64,000 nt of DNA from Enterobacter sp. RIT418 (GCF_003057745.1 NZ_QBJD02000002.1:248001-312000); one strand, 5' to 3'. Counted from the stretch's first letter, positions 8,757 through 17,085 are shown. The notes: generated by a model from the sequence alone, not told the origin. Numbers and translations are program-made.

Positions 8757-10013
8757 TCAGTAACGTTTCAGCAGCGGCAGTAACAGGACGCAGCCTACTG
8801 CCGCCATTACCGCCAGAAAAATCAGCCCGGAATCCATGCTGTGGGTGAAGGCGATTAGCGCGCCCATCACCGCAGGCGACAGCGCGCCCGCAAAGTTTCC
8901 CAGACCGTTGAAAATGCCGCCCGCGGTGGCGCTCACCCGCGGGTGGGTGGCCTTCGCCAGCAGGGCGAAAATGTTCGGCGCGCCGGTGCCCCACATAAAG
9001 GTGCTGAAGCTCATCGCCGCGATGATGGCGAGCGGGGTGTCGAGGTGCATGACCGCCGCCAGCCCGACGGCCGCACCGGCCATGGAGATAAAGCAGGCCG
9101 CCGCGCGCTTATCGACGCGGTCAGAGAGCCACGCGCCAATCACTTCCCCCGCCAGCATGGCGATGAACGGCATCGACGACAGCCAGCCCGCGTGCTCCAG
9201 ATGAATGCCCTTGCCTTTGATCAGGTAGCCCGGCAGCCAGCCGTTGATGCCCCACAGGTAGGTGAGAAAGGCGATGTTGAAAACGCAGATGATCCAGAAG
9301 TGCGGGCTGACAAACAGTTCACGGCGGGCGGCGCGCCGCTCTTCCTGCGACGTTTGCGTGCTGGTCGGTTTCGCCTCCAGGCGAATACCGCGCAGGCCAA
9401 TGCGCACGAAGATCAGCACCGGAACGGTCAGCATCGCCATCACAAAGAAGGTGCTCTGCCAGCCGAAGGTGTTCAGCAGCCAGAGGGAGAGCGGGAAGCC
9501 GATTGCCGCGCCCACCGGCGTGCCGAGCAGCCACAGCATGGTGGCCCGCGCCTGCAGGTGCTGCGGGAAGTTGTGCCGCACGATGGCGAAGGCCAGCGGG
9601 AACAGCGGCCCTTCCGCCACGCCGAGCAGGATGCGCAGAACGATCATTAGCGTGTAGTTATGGGTAAAGCCCATCGCCACCATCAGCACGCACCACACCG
9701 CCATCATGCCGGTGAGCAGGCGCAGCGGGGGGATTTTGTCTCCCAGGCCGCTTAAAAAGACCGACGAAAAGCCGTAGCTCAGCAGGAACGCGCTCATCAG
9801 AATGCCGAGGCGCGTGGTGTCAAAATCGATGCCCATAGCCTGCTGGAAATGGCCGTCGGAAAACAGCGCCGCAATGCTGATTTTGTCGAAAAACGCCAGC
9901 AGCACGCAGGCCAGCAGCGACAGCGGGATCGCCCAGCGAACCGCCTTTTCGGGCGTACGGATGCCCTCGCCGCTCGCCTGTTCCGGCGCGGCGTTGGTGT
10001 CTAATGTGGTCAT
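8757..10013 (-). CDS. MFS transporter, anion:cation symporter type
   Basis: A 418-aa inner-membrane protein with about twelve hydrophobic segments and the MFS signatures of the anion:cation symporter family, including LLGVAEGPLFPLAF and the YLWGINGWLPGYL segment. Family members import organic acids such as phthalate, glucarate and hydroxyphenylacetate with protons. Its place inside the operon points to uptake of the pathway substrate. A related transporter (15856-17067) is encoded divergently at the other end of the block and shares the GVAEGPLF motif. Confidence 0.87.
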   Translation of the reverse strand: MTTLDTNAAPEQASGEGIRTPEKAVRWAIPLSLLACVLLAFFDKISIAALFSDGHFQQAMGIDFDTTRLGILMSAFLLSYGFSSVFLSGLGDKIPPLRLLTGMMAVWCVLMVAMGFTHNYTLMIVLRILLGVAEGPLFPLAFAIVRHNFPQHLQARATMLWLLGTPVGAAIGFPLSLWLLNTFGWQSTFFVMAMLTVPVLIFVRIGLRGIRLEAKPTSTQTSQEERRAARRELFVSPHFWIICVFNIAFLTYLWGINGWLPGYLIKGKGIHLEHAGWLSSMPFIAMLAGEVIGAWLSDRVDKRAAACFISMAGAAVGLAAVMHLDTPLAIIAAMSFSTFMWGTGAPNIFALLAKATHPRVSATAGGIFNGLGNFAGALSPAVMGALIAFTHSMDSGLIFLAVMAAVGCVLLLPLLKRY

Positions 10014-10038
10014 CTCTCCCCCTACGGGTGCGCGTTTG

Positions 10039-11226
10039 CTATCGCAGTGACATCAGTGAAAAGGCCGGGTCGGCGAGCGGCACGTCGGACAGATCTCGTC
10101 CAGCCGCCATCCACCGCTTTGCCAGCTTGACGGTGCGCGGGTCGTTAAACGCCACCAGCTGCGTCAGGCGTCCGTTCTCGTCCAGCGAGAAAAAGAGCGC
10201 GCCGTCGCGAACGAGCGTTTTGCTTCCCGCCTGCGGAATGCCGAGGATCTGAATATTGTGCTGGTATTGATCCGACCACAGCCACGGCGCCTCGTCGTAG
10301 CCGGGCGCGTCCGCGCTGAGCATCGCTTTCGCCGTCGCCACCGCCTGGTTCTGGGCAAAGGCCCAGGACTGAATGCACAGGCCGTAGCGGTGGTGCTGCG
10401 CCACGTCGCCCGCGGCGAAGATCGCCGGATCGGACGTGCGGCCCTGCGCGTCCACCACGATCCCGCGGTCGGTTTTCAGCCCGGCGTCGCGCGCCAGCTC
10501 CAGGTTGAGATCGACGCCGATCCCGACGACAACCGCATCGAACGTTTCCCGCCTGCCGTCGCAGTGAATGACCGGCAGACCGTCACTATCCTCCAGCTCC
10601 AGCGCGCCGCAGCCGGTGCGGATATCGACGCCCTGCTCGCGGTGGATCGCCGCCAGCCGCTGCGATACGTCGGCGCTCACCGACCGCATGCACAGCGCGG
10701 GCTGCTGTTCGAACAGGGTGACCGCCACGCCGCTTTTGCGCGCGGAGGCGGCAATCTCCAGCCCGATCCAGCCGCCGCCGACAATTGCCAGAGTTTTACT
10801 TTCCGCCAGACGCCCCTTCAGGCGCTGCGCGTCCTGCCAGTGGCGCAGGGTGTACACCTGAGGATGATTCATCCACGCCTCGCCCGGCAGGCGCGCCCGC
10901 CCTCCGGTCGCGATTAAAAGTATGTTGTAACTAAGGCGTTCGCCGCTGCTTAAAAGCACCGTTTTGGCGACGCGGTCGATCTGCTCCGCGCGCAGCGGGC
11001 GATACCACGTCAGGTTCAGCGCCCGCTGAGCGTCTTCCGAAAACAGGCGCGGCAGGGCGGCATTGGCGTCCAGCAGAGAGGCTTTCGACAGCGGCGGACG
11101 TTCGTAGAAATCCCACTCCTCTTCCGCTACCACGCAAATCTCGCCGTCAAAGCCCTCGTCGCGCAGGGTTTTCGCCGCCCAGCCGCCCGCCTGGCCGCCG
11201 CCGATAATGACAATGCGCGACGTCAT
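10039..11226 (-). CDS. FAD/NAD-dependent ferredoxin reductase
   Basis: A 395-aa flavoprotein of the Rieske-oxygenase reductase type. The FAD dinucleotide motif is at the N terminus (IIGGGQAGGWAA), the NAD(P)H motif is GGGWIGLE near residue 150, and the C-terminal FAD contact IFAAGDVA is present. It would pass electrons from NADH to the Rieske ferredoxin encoded at 15115-15438. The start codon overlaps the end of the VOC dioxygenase gene by four bases (ATGA). Together with the ferredoxin and oxygenase genes it completes a three-component dioxygenase. Confidence 0.88.
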   Translation of the reverse strand: MTSRIVIIGGGQAGGWAAKTLRDEGFDGEICVVAEEEWDFYERPPLSKASLLDANAALPRLFSEDAQRALNLTWYRPLRAEQIDRVAKTVLLSSGERLSYNILLIATGGRARLPGEAWMNHPQVYTLRHWQDAQRLKGRLAESKTLAIVGGGWIGLEIAASARKSGVAVTLFEQQPALCMRSVSADVSQRLAAIHREQGVDIRTGCGALELEDSDGLPVIHCDGRRETFDAVVVGIGVDLNLELARDAGLKTDRGIVVDAQGRTSDPAIFAAGDVAQHHRYGLCIQSWAFAQNQAVATAKAMLSADAPGYDEAPWLWSDQYQHNIQILGIPQAGSKTLVRDGALFFSLDENGRLTQLVAFNDPRTVKLAKRWMAAGRDLSDVPLADPAFSLMSLR

Positions 11227-12149
11227 ACCGCCTCCGGCTTTTTCTGCTGGCGGCGGGTGTCGTGATCAATCCCGCCTTCCACCGCCCATTCGGTAAAGGA
11301 GACCAGGGAGTGCTCCAGCTCGCGCGGCTGCCAGTTTTCGGTCAGGTAGTCGTCGTTGGTGTAATACTCAAACGCGCCGCCGGTCGGGCTGTTGACGTAC
11401 CAAAAGTACGCCGACGACACCGGATGGCGGCCCGGCCCGATAAAGGTGCTCCAGTCGTTTTTGTTCATCGCGATCCCGCCGCCGATCACCTCGTGGATGT
11501 CGCGCACGGTAAAGGCGACGTGGTTCAGGCCGCGCTTGCGGTTCGGCAGCTGTAACAGGAACAGGTTGTGGTGGCCGCCGCGCGGGCCGCAGCGCAGGAA
11601 TACGGCGCGGTTGATGTAGCGGTCAGAAACCTGGAAGCCGAGCACCTCGCGGTAGAATGTCTCCACCGCGGCCAGCTCCTCAACGAAAAACACCACGTGG
11701 CCGACGTTGATCGGCTGGGCGCGGTCGTACACCGGGCTTGGCGTGTCGATGCGGCGCATGTCGCCCCACTGGTTAATTGGCTCGACGTTCAGCTCGACGT
11801 CGGTCTGCTGGCTGACCTGTACCCGCAGGGTCATGCCGTTCGGATCGCGGCATTCCAGCGCGTCGCCCACTTCGCGAAAGCCCGGCTGCTGCGCGAGCCT
11901 CGGGCGCAGCGCGTCCAGCTCCTGCGCTGTGCCTACGCCCCAGGTCATGCGGCGCAGGGTGTTGCCTGCTTCAAACGCGGGCGGCAGGTTCGGGCTATCA
12001 ATAGGATTCAGCTCGACGCGCGCGCCGCTCAGGGTGGTAAAACGCTGCCCGCTGGCATCGCCCGTCAGGCCAAAGTCCTGCATAAATTTGGCGCAGTGCG
12101 TCAGATCATCGACGCCAAATTCCAGCTTTTCAATTCCGATTACGCTCAT
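11223..12149 (-). CDS. Two-domain VOC extradiol dioxygenase
   Basis: A 308-aa protein with two vicinal-oxygen-chelate repeats, the layout of type I extradiol (catechol 2,3-type) dioxygenases. The iron ligands are all visible: His151 in NVGHVVFF, His210 in LNHVAF and Glu261 in AFEYYT. It should cleave a catechol-like ring next to the hydroxyls to give a ring-opened semialdehyde or keto acid. The ATG at 12147-12149 gives the MSVIGIEKLEFGV start typical of the family; an earlier start would add 18 unrelated residues. It follows the IclR gene after a 77-base gap. Confidence 0.88.
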   Translation of the reverse strand: MSVIGIEKLEFGVDDLTHCAKFMQDFGLTGDASGQRFTTLSGARVELNPIDSPNLPPAFEAGNTLRRMTWGVGTAQELDALRPRLAQQPGFREVGDALECRDPNGMTLRVQVSQQTDVELNVEPINQWGDMRRIDTPSPVYDRAQPINVGHVVFFVEELAAVETFYREVLGFQVSDRYINRAVFLRCGPRGGHHNLFLLQLPNRKRGLNHVAFTVRDIHEVIGGGIAMNKNDWSTFIGPGRHPVSSAYFWYVNSPTGGAFEYYTNDDYLTENWQPRELEHSLVSFTEWAVEGGIDHDTRRQQKKPEAV

Positions 12150-12226
12150 CGTTGTTGCCTCATGTTGCCCGAACTGGGCGTAAAACATGCCCGACGCAGT
12201 CAAGCGCCTGACGCTAACTCACTGAT

Positions 12227-13015
12227 TTAACTGGCCTGTGATAAATACCCTAAGAAGCCAGAAATTTTATCCGCCGCGAGGCTGACCTCGCTTTGCAGGC
12301 GCTCGCGGTCGGATTGCGGGATCTCTTCCGACGGCACCAGAATGCTGACCACCGCCGCCACGCGCCCGCTTCGGTCATACACCGGATAGACGATGGAGGA
12401 GATGCCGTGGCGGAAGAAGGATTCACCGATGACAAACCCGCGGGCTTTATCCTGCTGCACCATCTGCCACAGGGCTTCACGCTCGTGAAGCTGCCCCGGC
12501 GTGTTGCCCGGCAGCCGCTCGTGCGGGAACAGCTGTTCAAACTCCGCGCGGGAAATATCGGTCAGCAGCATGCGGCCAAGCGAGGTGCAGTGCACCGGCA
12601 GGCGGGTGCCAATGCTGACCTGGTTGATGCGCGAGCCGGCGGCGCTGACGCGGGCGATGTAAATGATGTCGCGCCCGTCGCGGATCGCCAGGTGGCTGCT
12701 GCACTGGCTGACGTCGCGCAGCTGCTCGATAACCGGCTGCCCGACCTGCGCCACGTCCAGCGAGGCGATGTACTCAAAGCCCAGGCGCAGCACGTTCATG
12801 CCGAGCGAAAAGGTGTTGGTGCGCGCGTTGCGCTCGAGAAAGCCCATGTATTCCAGGGTCTGCACCACGCGGTAGGCGGTGGCTTTCGGCATATCCACCA
12901 GCCGGTGCAGCTCGGCAAAGGTCAGATCGCGATGCTGCTCGCCGAAGGCCAGCAGCAGCTGCAGGCCGCGTTCAAGCCCCGGCACCAGATACTTCACTTC
13001 CTGATCGTTTGCCAT
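12227..13015 (-). CDS. IclR-family transcriptional regulator
   Basis: A 262-aa regulator with an N-terminal winged helix-turn-helix (about residues 10-70: GLERGLQLL ... MPKATAYRVVQTL) and a C-terminal effector-binding domain. IclR regulators often control aromatic catabolic operons and bind palindromic operators. This one lies inside the operon, 12 bases after the canonical SDR gene, so it is probably made from the operon it controls. Three related palindromes in the divergent promoter region at 15458-15473, 15727-15742 and 15774-15789 are candidate targets. Confidence 0.9.
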   Translation of the reverse strand: MANDQEVKYLVPGLERGLQLLLAFGEQHRDLTFAELHRLVDMPKATAYRVVQTLEYMGFLERNARTNTFSLGMNVLRLGFEYIASLDVAQVGQPVIEQLRDVSQCSSHLAIRDGRDIIYIARVSAAGSRINQVSIGTRLPVHCTSLGRMLLTDISRAEFEQLFPHERLPGNTPGQLHEREALWQMVQQDKARGFVIGESFFRHGISSIVYPVYDRSGRVAAVVSILVPSEEIPQSDRERLQSEVSLAADKISGFLGYLSQAS

Positions 13016-13027
13016 TTCGTTTACCCG

Positions 13028-13777
13028 TTAGTTGAAAACAAAGCCGCCGTTCACCGGGATCAGCTGGCCGGTAATAAAGCGCGACAGATCGCTGAGCAGC
13101 CACACCACGCTGCCGGTGACATCGTCCGGCTGCTGCGCGCCCGCCAGCGCGCGCCCGTTTTCGTACAGCTGATGACGCTCGGCGGGCACATATTCGGTTG
13201 CCTCGACGCGGGTCAGGCCCGGCGCAATCGCGTTGATGCGAATACGTTTTTCGCCCAGCTCGCGCGCCATCGAGCGCGTCATGGCGATCACTGCGCCTTT
13301 GCTTGCCACGTAGGCCATCAGGCGCGGTGCGCCCCACAGCGCGGTGTCGGACGCCACGTTGACAATCCCCGCCCCGTCGCGCAGCAGCGGGACGGCCGCG
13401 CGCGTCACCAGCCAGGTGCCTTTAACGTTGACGTTCATCACCCGATCCCAGAGATCCGGATCGTAATCAAGCATGTTTTTACCGCCGACGCCGGTGGCCA
13501 TCGCCGCGTTGTTGACCAGCCCGTCAATCTGCCCCTGCTCGCCGACGGCGCTGAACGCATGTTCTATGGAATGCGGATCGGCCAGATCGATAGCGTGGGA
13601 TTCGATCGCATATCCCTGCTCGCGCAGCCCGTGCGCGCTCTCGGCCAGTTCGCCTTCGAGGATGTCGCACATCACCACCGCCGCGCCCTGCTCCGCGCAG
13701 GCTTTGGCAAAGTGGTAGCCCAGGCCGCGCGCGGCGCCGGTGACCACGATGCGTTTTCCGCTCAGCAGGCCGTTCAT
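13028..13777 (-). CDS. Short-chain dehydrogenase, probable cis-dihydrodiol dehydrogenase
   Basis: A 249-aa canonical SDR. The cofactor motif TGAARGLG is near residue 13, NNAA near 89, and the catalytic Ser and YVASK (Tyr-xxx-Lys) lie near residues 142-160. Its start overlaps the last base of the Rieske oxygenase stop codon, the arrangement expected for an enzyme acting on the oxygenase product. Oxidation of a cis-dihydrodiol to a catechol is the likely job, inferred from position. The second SDR of the operon (6659-7453) lacks these catalytic residues. Confidence 0.87.
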   Translation of the reverse strand: MNGLLSGKRIVVTGAARGLGYHFAKACAEQGAAVVMCDILEGELAESAHGLREQGYAIESHAIDLADPHSIEHAFSAVGEQGQIDGLVNNAAMATGVGGKNMLDYDPDLWDRVMNVNVKGTWLVTRAAVPLLRDGAGIVNVASDTALWGAPRLMAYVASKGAVIAMTRSMARELGEKRIRINAIAPGLTRVEATEYVPAERHQLYENGRALAGAQQPDDVTGSVVWLLSDLSRFITGQLIPVNGGFVFN

Positions 13778-14799
13778 CAGGCGGCACCCTGCTGTGCTTC
13801 ACGCGCGGCAAGCTGCTCTTTCGCCGCCTTTTGCATCATGCGGCGCAGGCGGGAGAGGCCGACGTCGTGCTGGTAAAGGTACTCGTGCTCGCGCGCGTTC
13901 GGCGCCAGGCTTTCCAGCACCACGCGATCCTGCTCCAGCACCTCCCAGTGCAGTTTTTCCAGGCGGTTGCGGTACATAAAGCGCCACATGTCGCGCTGCC
14001 AGCCCTGCACGCGGCGGATGCGCCAGAAGAAGACGCGGCAGTTGTCGTTATCCTCCGGCACCACCATGCCGACGATGAAGAAGTGGCCGCCCGGCCCGAA
14101 GCGCTTCTTATAGGGAATGGAGAGACGCATCCAGCAGGTGCCGCTGTTGCCCAGCTCGACCCAGTCGAAGTTGACGCCGCTCTGCCCCTTCTTCTCGAAG
14201 ATGAAGCCGGTTTGGGTCGGCTGCAGGACCATGTCCGCCTTGCGATCCCCTTCCGCCATCGAGTGGGACGACGAATGGAGATAGGTGCCGTGCATCGGAT
14301 CCATCACGTTTTCCAGCGCGTACTGGTAGTTGCATTTCCACGCGGCGGTGCAGAGGAAGTTGCTGAAATTTTCCGTGTCGGCGAGTTCGTCCGGGAAGCT
14401 CAGTTCCTCCGGCTGCTGTTCAGCGGTGACGCCAAACCACAGGAAAATCGCGCCGTGCGCCTCCTGCACGTTATAGCTGCGCACGCACTGCTGGCCCACC
14501 AGCGGGCATTTGTCCACGGCGGGCACGTCTTTTACCTCGCCGTTGCCCGCCACTTCCACGCCGTGGTACCAGCAGGCGATGCGGTCGCCGAGGTTCCAGC
14601 CCATCGACAGGCGCGCGCCGCGGTGCGGACAGCGGTCCTCCAGCGCCTGCACCTGACCGTCTTTGTTGCGCCAGACCACGATCTGCTCGCCGAGGCGGGT
14701 AATGCCCACCGGCGCGGACTGCACTTCCCAGCTCGCCAGTACCGGATACCACAGGCCGCGCAGGCCTTTATCGAGATAGTTTTGTACGGTAGTCGTCAT
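13777..14799 (-). CDS. Rieske non-heme iron oxygenase, alpha subunit
   Basis: A 340-aa oxygenase component. The Rieske [2Fe-2S] ligands are Cys57-x-His59 in DRCPHRG and Cys76-xx-His79 in CWYHG. The mononuclear iron motif is Asp167-xx-His170-xxxx-His175 in MDPMHGTYLH. No beta-subunit gene is present, so it probably forms an alpha-only trimer like carbazole-type oxygenases. It should add oxygen to an aromatic or heterocyclic ring using electrons from the ferredoxin at 15115 and the reductase at 10039. Demethylation or monooxygenation are alternatives; substrate specificity cannot be read from the sequence. Confidence 0.92.
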   Translation of the reverse strand: MTTTVQNYLDKGLRGLWYPVLASWEVQSAPVGITRLGEQIVVWRNKDGQVQALEDRCPHRGARLSMGWNLGDRIACWYHGVEVAGNGEVKDVPAVDKCPLVGQQCVRSYNVQEAHGAIFLWFGVTAEQQPEELSFPDELADTENFSNFLCTAAWKCNYQYALENVMDPMHGTYLHSSSHSMAEGDRKADMVLQPTQTGFIFEKKGQSGVNFDWVELGNSGTCWMRLSIPYKKRFGPGGHFFIVGMVVPEDNDNCRVFFWRIRRVQGWQRDMWRFMYRNRLEKLHWEVLEQDRVVLESLAPNAREHEYLYQHDVGLSRLRRMMQKAAKEQLAAREAQQGAA

Positions 14800-14809
14800 C
14801 GCCTTGCCC

Positions 14810-15118
14810 TCAGTAGCCGTTAACCTGTAAGAATGCCTGGAAGCTGGCGGTGCTCCACGGCTCCCCCTGCTGGTCGTGCATGTGCACCGCGTTTAGCCCG
14901 TTCACCAGCTCCGGCAGCGTTTCAACGCCCTGCTCAAAGAGTTCTTCCAGCGTGGCAATCAGGTTTACTTCCCAGCTTTCCGGCTCGCGGCTGCGGGTTT
15001 GCCAGATCAGGTTCGTGTATTCACCCGGCTTGTGGATCGCGCCGTTGCCGCCCTCGGCGGGAGGGGCAAACTGGCGGCTTTCCGGCAGCGCCGGGTTGAA
15101 GTTCAGGGTGTCGCTCAT
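14810..15118 (-). CDS. Small protein of a Rieske operon, unknown function
   Basis: A 102-aa acidic soluble protein with no signal peptide or membrane segment. The C-terminal half has a helix-turn-helix-like look (LPELVNGLNAV ... WSTASFQAFLQVNGY) recalling the DNA-binding part of recombinases, and similar small proteins are, as I recall, annotated that way next to Rieske oxygenases. It overlaps the ferredoxin gene by four bases and lies ten bases before the oxygenase gene, so it is made with them. A role in oxygenase assembly or regulation is a guess; I do not recognise a proven function. Confidence 0.7.
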   Translation of the reverse strand: MSDTLNFNPALPESRQFAPPAEGGNGAIHKPGEYTNLIWQTRSREPESWEVNLIATLEELFEQGVETLPELVNGLNAVHMHDQQGEPWSTASFQAFLQVNGY

Positions 15119-15438
15119 GCCACGGTCTCCTCGACGAAGGTAATCTGGATTTGATTTTCAAAGACCCGAACCGGGTAGCGGTTGAGGTTGCGGCCGCCGG
15201 GGCCGTGCAGGCACTGGCCGGTTTTGACGTCGAAGACCGCCTCGTGCAGCGGGCACTCCACTTTGCCATCTTCCACAAAGCCCTGGCTCAGCAGCGCATA
15301 GGCATGAGGGCATACGTCCTCCAGCGCGTAATAGTCGCCGTCAATCAGGTAAACGCCGATCTCTTTACCCTCGACGTTGCCGCTAAAAGGGAAATCTTCC
15401 TGTACTTGTTCTGCGTCACATACGCCTATCCAGCTCAT
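15115..15438 (-). CDS. Rieske-type ferredoxin of the dioxygenase
   Basis: A 107-aa Rieske [2Fe-2S] ferredoxin with ligands Cys43-x-His45 (CPHA) and Cys62-xx-His65 (CPLH). It carries electrons from the FAD reductase to the oxygenase alpha subunit. It is the first gene of the 14-gene operon. The ATG at 15438 gives the normal MSWIGVCDAEQV start; a longer frame reaching 15531 would run through the palindrome at 15458-15473 and is unlikely. The ribosome site (GGAGGAT) lies just upstream of the ATG on the reverse strand. Confidence 0.92.
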   Translation of the reverse strand: MSWIGVCDAEQVQEDFPFSGNVEGKEIGVYLIDGDYYALEDVCPHAYALLSQGFVEDGKVECPLHEAVFDVKTGQCLHGPGGRNLNRYPVRVFENQIQITFVEETVA

Positions 15439-15457
15439 CACGATCCTCCAGGCTTTT

Positions 15458-15473
15458 GTTTCATATATGAAAC
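15458..15473. promoter_or_regulatory. Palindrome 1, candidate IclR operator
   Basis: GTTTCATATATGAAAC is a perfect 16-bp palindrome that ends 20 bases upstream of the ferredoxin start codon. It shares the GTTTCA...TGAAAC arms with two more sites at 15727 and 15774. Its place near the start of the operon would suit a repressor. Assignment to the operon's IclR protein is inference. Confidence 0.6.
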
Positions 15474-15726
15474 TCTGTTTCTTATTTAATACGGTCAATA
15501 TAAAAGCGATGAATGTTTCGTCAAGCGTCAATGTGACGAATTTGTTAAATGAATGGTATTTAATGAGCTAAGTGTGCAAACGATCACGAAAAAATACAGC
15601 GATATGAAATTTTCATTATTCAGGCGTGAATGAATACCTTTTTATGATGACCGATAATTTTCATAAAAGCCTATTGACTTCTTTTCTTTTTATTCTTTAA
15701 AAATTAATAACCCGTGCCTTAACGCA

Positions 15727-15789
15727 GTTTCACAGGTGAAACTCATTTTATTTTTAACCTTAATAATCAATGAGTTTCACCTGTGAACC
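15727..15789. promoter_or_regulatory. Palindromes 2 and 3, candidate IclR operator pair
   Basis: GTTTCACAGGTGAAAC (15727-15742) is a perfect palindrome, and GTTTCACCTGTGAACC (15774-15789) is the same with one mismatch. The two, with neighbouring bases (CTCATT / AATGAG), also form a longer inverted repeat of each other. Their centres are 47 bases apart. They lie 70-130 bases before the MFS start, suited to co-operative binding of a dimeric regulator. Confidence 0.6.
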
Positions 15790-15855
15790 ATTTTAGGTGC
15801 GTGACAATCACATTCCTGAAAAATAAAACAACACAATACGGTTAAGGCAAATTCG

Positions 15856-17067
15856 ATGACGGCAAAATGGCAAGGCACGATTGCACTTCTGTTACTTATT
15901 ATTATTTCCTACGTCGACCGGGTAAATATCTCGGTAATGATTTTAAACCCGGAGTTTGCCGAACATTTTCAGCTAAATGAAAACAGAATGTTACAAGGAA
16001 TGCTAATGACCTGCTTTCTTCTGGGTTATGGCTTTTCCGCACTGCTCCTGACGCCGGTTATCGAAAGCAAGTTCCACTACCGCCACGGATTGTTAAGCAG
16101 CATTGTCGTTTGGGCCGCGGTTTGTGCCGTGTCCCCACTGCTGGGCTCGCTGATGGGAATGCTGATAGCACGCGTCATTCTGGGCGTTGCCGAAGGCCCG
16201 CTGTTTTCGCTTAAGACGCGCTATATCAGCGATAACTTTTCTCCCGCAGAGATCGGCAAACCTAACGCCGTTACCGCGCTGGGCGTCTCGCTGGGGCTTG
16301 CCGTCGGCTTTCCCTTCGTGACGTGGCTGATGTCACATCTGGGCTGGGCGGGCTCCTTTTACGCGCTGGCGCTGATCAATCTCGTGCTCGGCGGCGGCTT
16401 AGTCTGTCGCTTTCTGCCCGCGCCCCGCAGCGTGGAAAAAACGCGAAAACCGGGATTCATGCAGACGTTTTCGCTTGCGTGGCAAACGCCCCTGCTCGGC
16501 TGGATCTTGCTGGTTGAGATCGCCACCCTCAGCTACCTGTGGGGCAGCAGCGCCTGGCTCCCGGCATGGCTGCGCGATGAGCACCATTTCTCGCTGCACG
16601 CCACCGGCCTGCTTGCCGCCGTGCCGTTCCTCCTCAGCCTGGGGTCGAAGTTTCTCGGCGGGGTGCTGCTGGATAAAATGCGCCCGGAGCAAGCGCCCGT
16701 GCTGTTTGTGGTGGGCGGCCTGCTGACGGCGCTCTCGGTGATTGCGCTGATGCTGAGCCACCAGCCCGTCTGGCTGGCGCTGTTTATGCTGAGCGCCAAC
16801 GTGTTCTGGGGGCTTCAGGGCGCGGCCATTCCGGCGGTCATCCAGCATCACGCCGCGCGCGAGGCGGTGGGCAGCGCGTATGGGATCGTTAACGGGATAG
16901 GGAATCTCTGCGCGGCCTTTATTCCGCTGCTGATGGGGATGGTGATGAAGTCGGTCGGGTCGGTCAGTTCGGGATTTTCGGTGCTGGTTGCCTCGCAGGC
17001 TATCACGCTGGTGGCGGGCGGAATGCTGCTGCTGCGCATGCGTCGCGCAGCAGCAGTGAGCGCGTAA
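15856..17067 (+). CDS. MFS transporter, anion:cation symporter type (divergent)
   Basis: A 403-aa inner-membrane protein with about twelve hydrophobic segments. Signatures of the organic-anion:proton symporter group are visible: SYVDRVNISVM near the N terminus, ILGVAEGPLFSL near residue 115 and YLWGSSAWLPAWL near residue 230. It is transcribed away from the catabolic operon, with the two-site palindrome pair in its upstream region. It is related to, but clearly different from, the transporter at 8757-10013, so the pathway may take up two related substrates or a substrate and a precursor. Export of an intermediate is also possible. Confidence 0.85.
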   Translation: MTAKWQGTIALLLLIIISYVDRVNISVMILNPEFAEHFQLNENRMLQGMLMTCFLLGYGFSALLLTPVIESKFHYRHGLLSSIVVWAAVCAVSPLLGSLMGMLIARVILGVAEGPLFSLKTRYISDNFSPAEIGKPNAVTALGVSLGLAVGFPFVTWLMSHLGWAGSFYALALINLVLGGGLVCRFLPAPRSVEKTRKPGFMQTFSLAWQTPLLGWILLVEIATLSYLWGSSAWLPAWLRDEHHFSLHATGLLAAVPFLLSLGSKFLGGVLLDKMRPEQAPVLFVVGGLLTALSVIALMLSHQPVWLALFMLSANVFWGLQGAAIPAVIQHHAAREAVGSAYGIVNGIGNLCAAFIPLLMGMVMKSVGSVSSGFSVLVASQAITLVAGGMLLLRMRRAAAVSA

Positions 17068-17085
17068 GGCTTACTCGCCTTTTTT
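17066..17085 (+). terminator. Possible terminator of the MFS gene
   Basis: AAGGC and GCCTT form a 5-bp stem around TTACTC, followed by more T residues. It begins at the MFS stop codon and overlaps the last codons of the convergent speB gene. The stem is short, so this is a weak call. Confidence 0.35.

Larger units (their letters stand above)
15439..15855. promoter_or_regulatory. Divergent promoter region of the catabolic block
   Basis: This 417-base AT-rich gap separates the first gene of the minus-strand operon from the plus-strand MFS gene. It holds three related 16-bp palindromes (listed separately), a near-palindrome ATGAAATTTTCAT at 15604-15616, and an inverted repeat TTCGTCA/TGACGAA at 15517-15540 with a ten-base spacer. 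No gene is visible. Both transcription units probably start here. Confidence 0.75.

Noticed and set aside
12293-13876. A 527-codon open frame on the plus strand across the IclR and SDR genes
   Set aside because: It is antisense to well-supported genes in GC-rich DNA, has low-complexity Arg/His/Ala-rich composition and no recognisable domain. Similar long antisense frames occur at 4880-6238 and 9 others over GC-rich genes.
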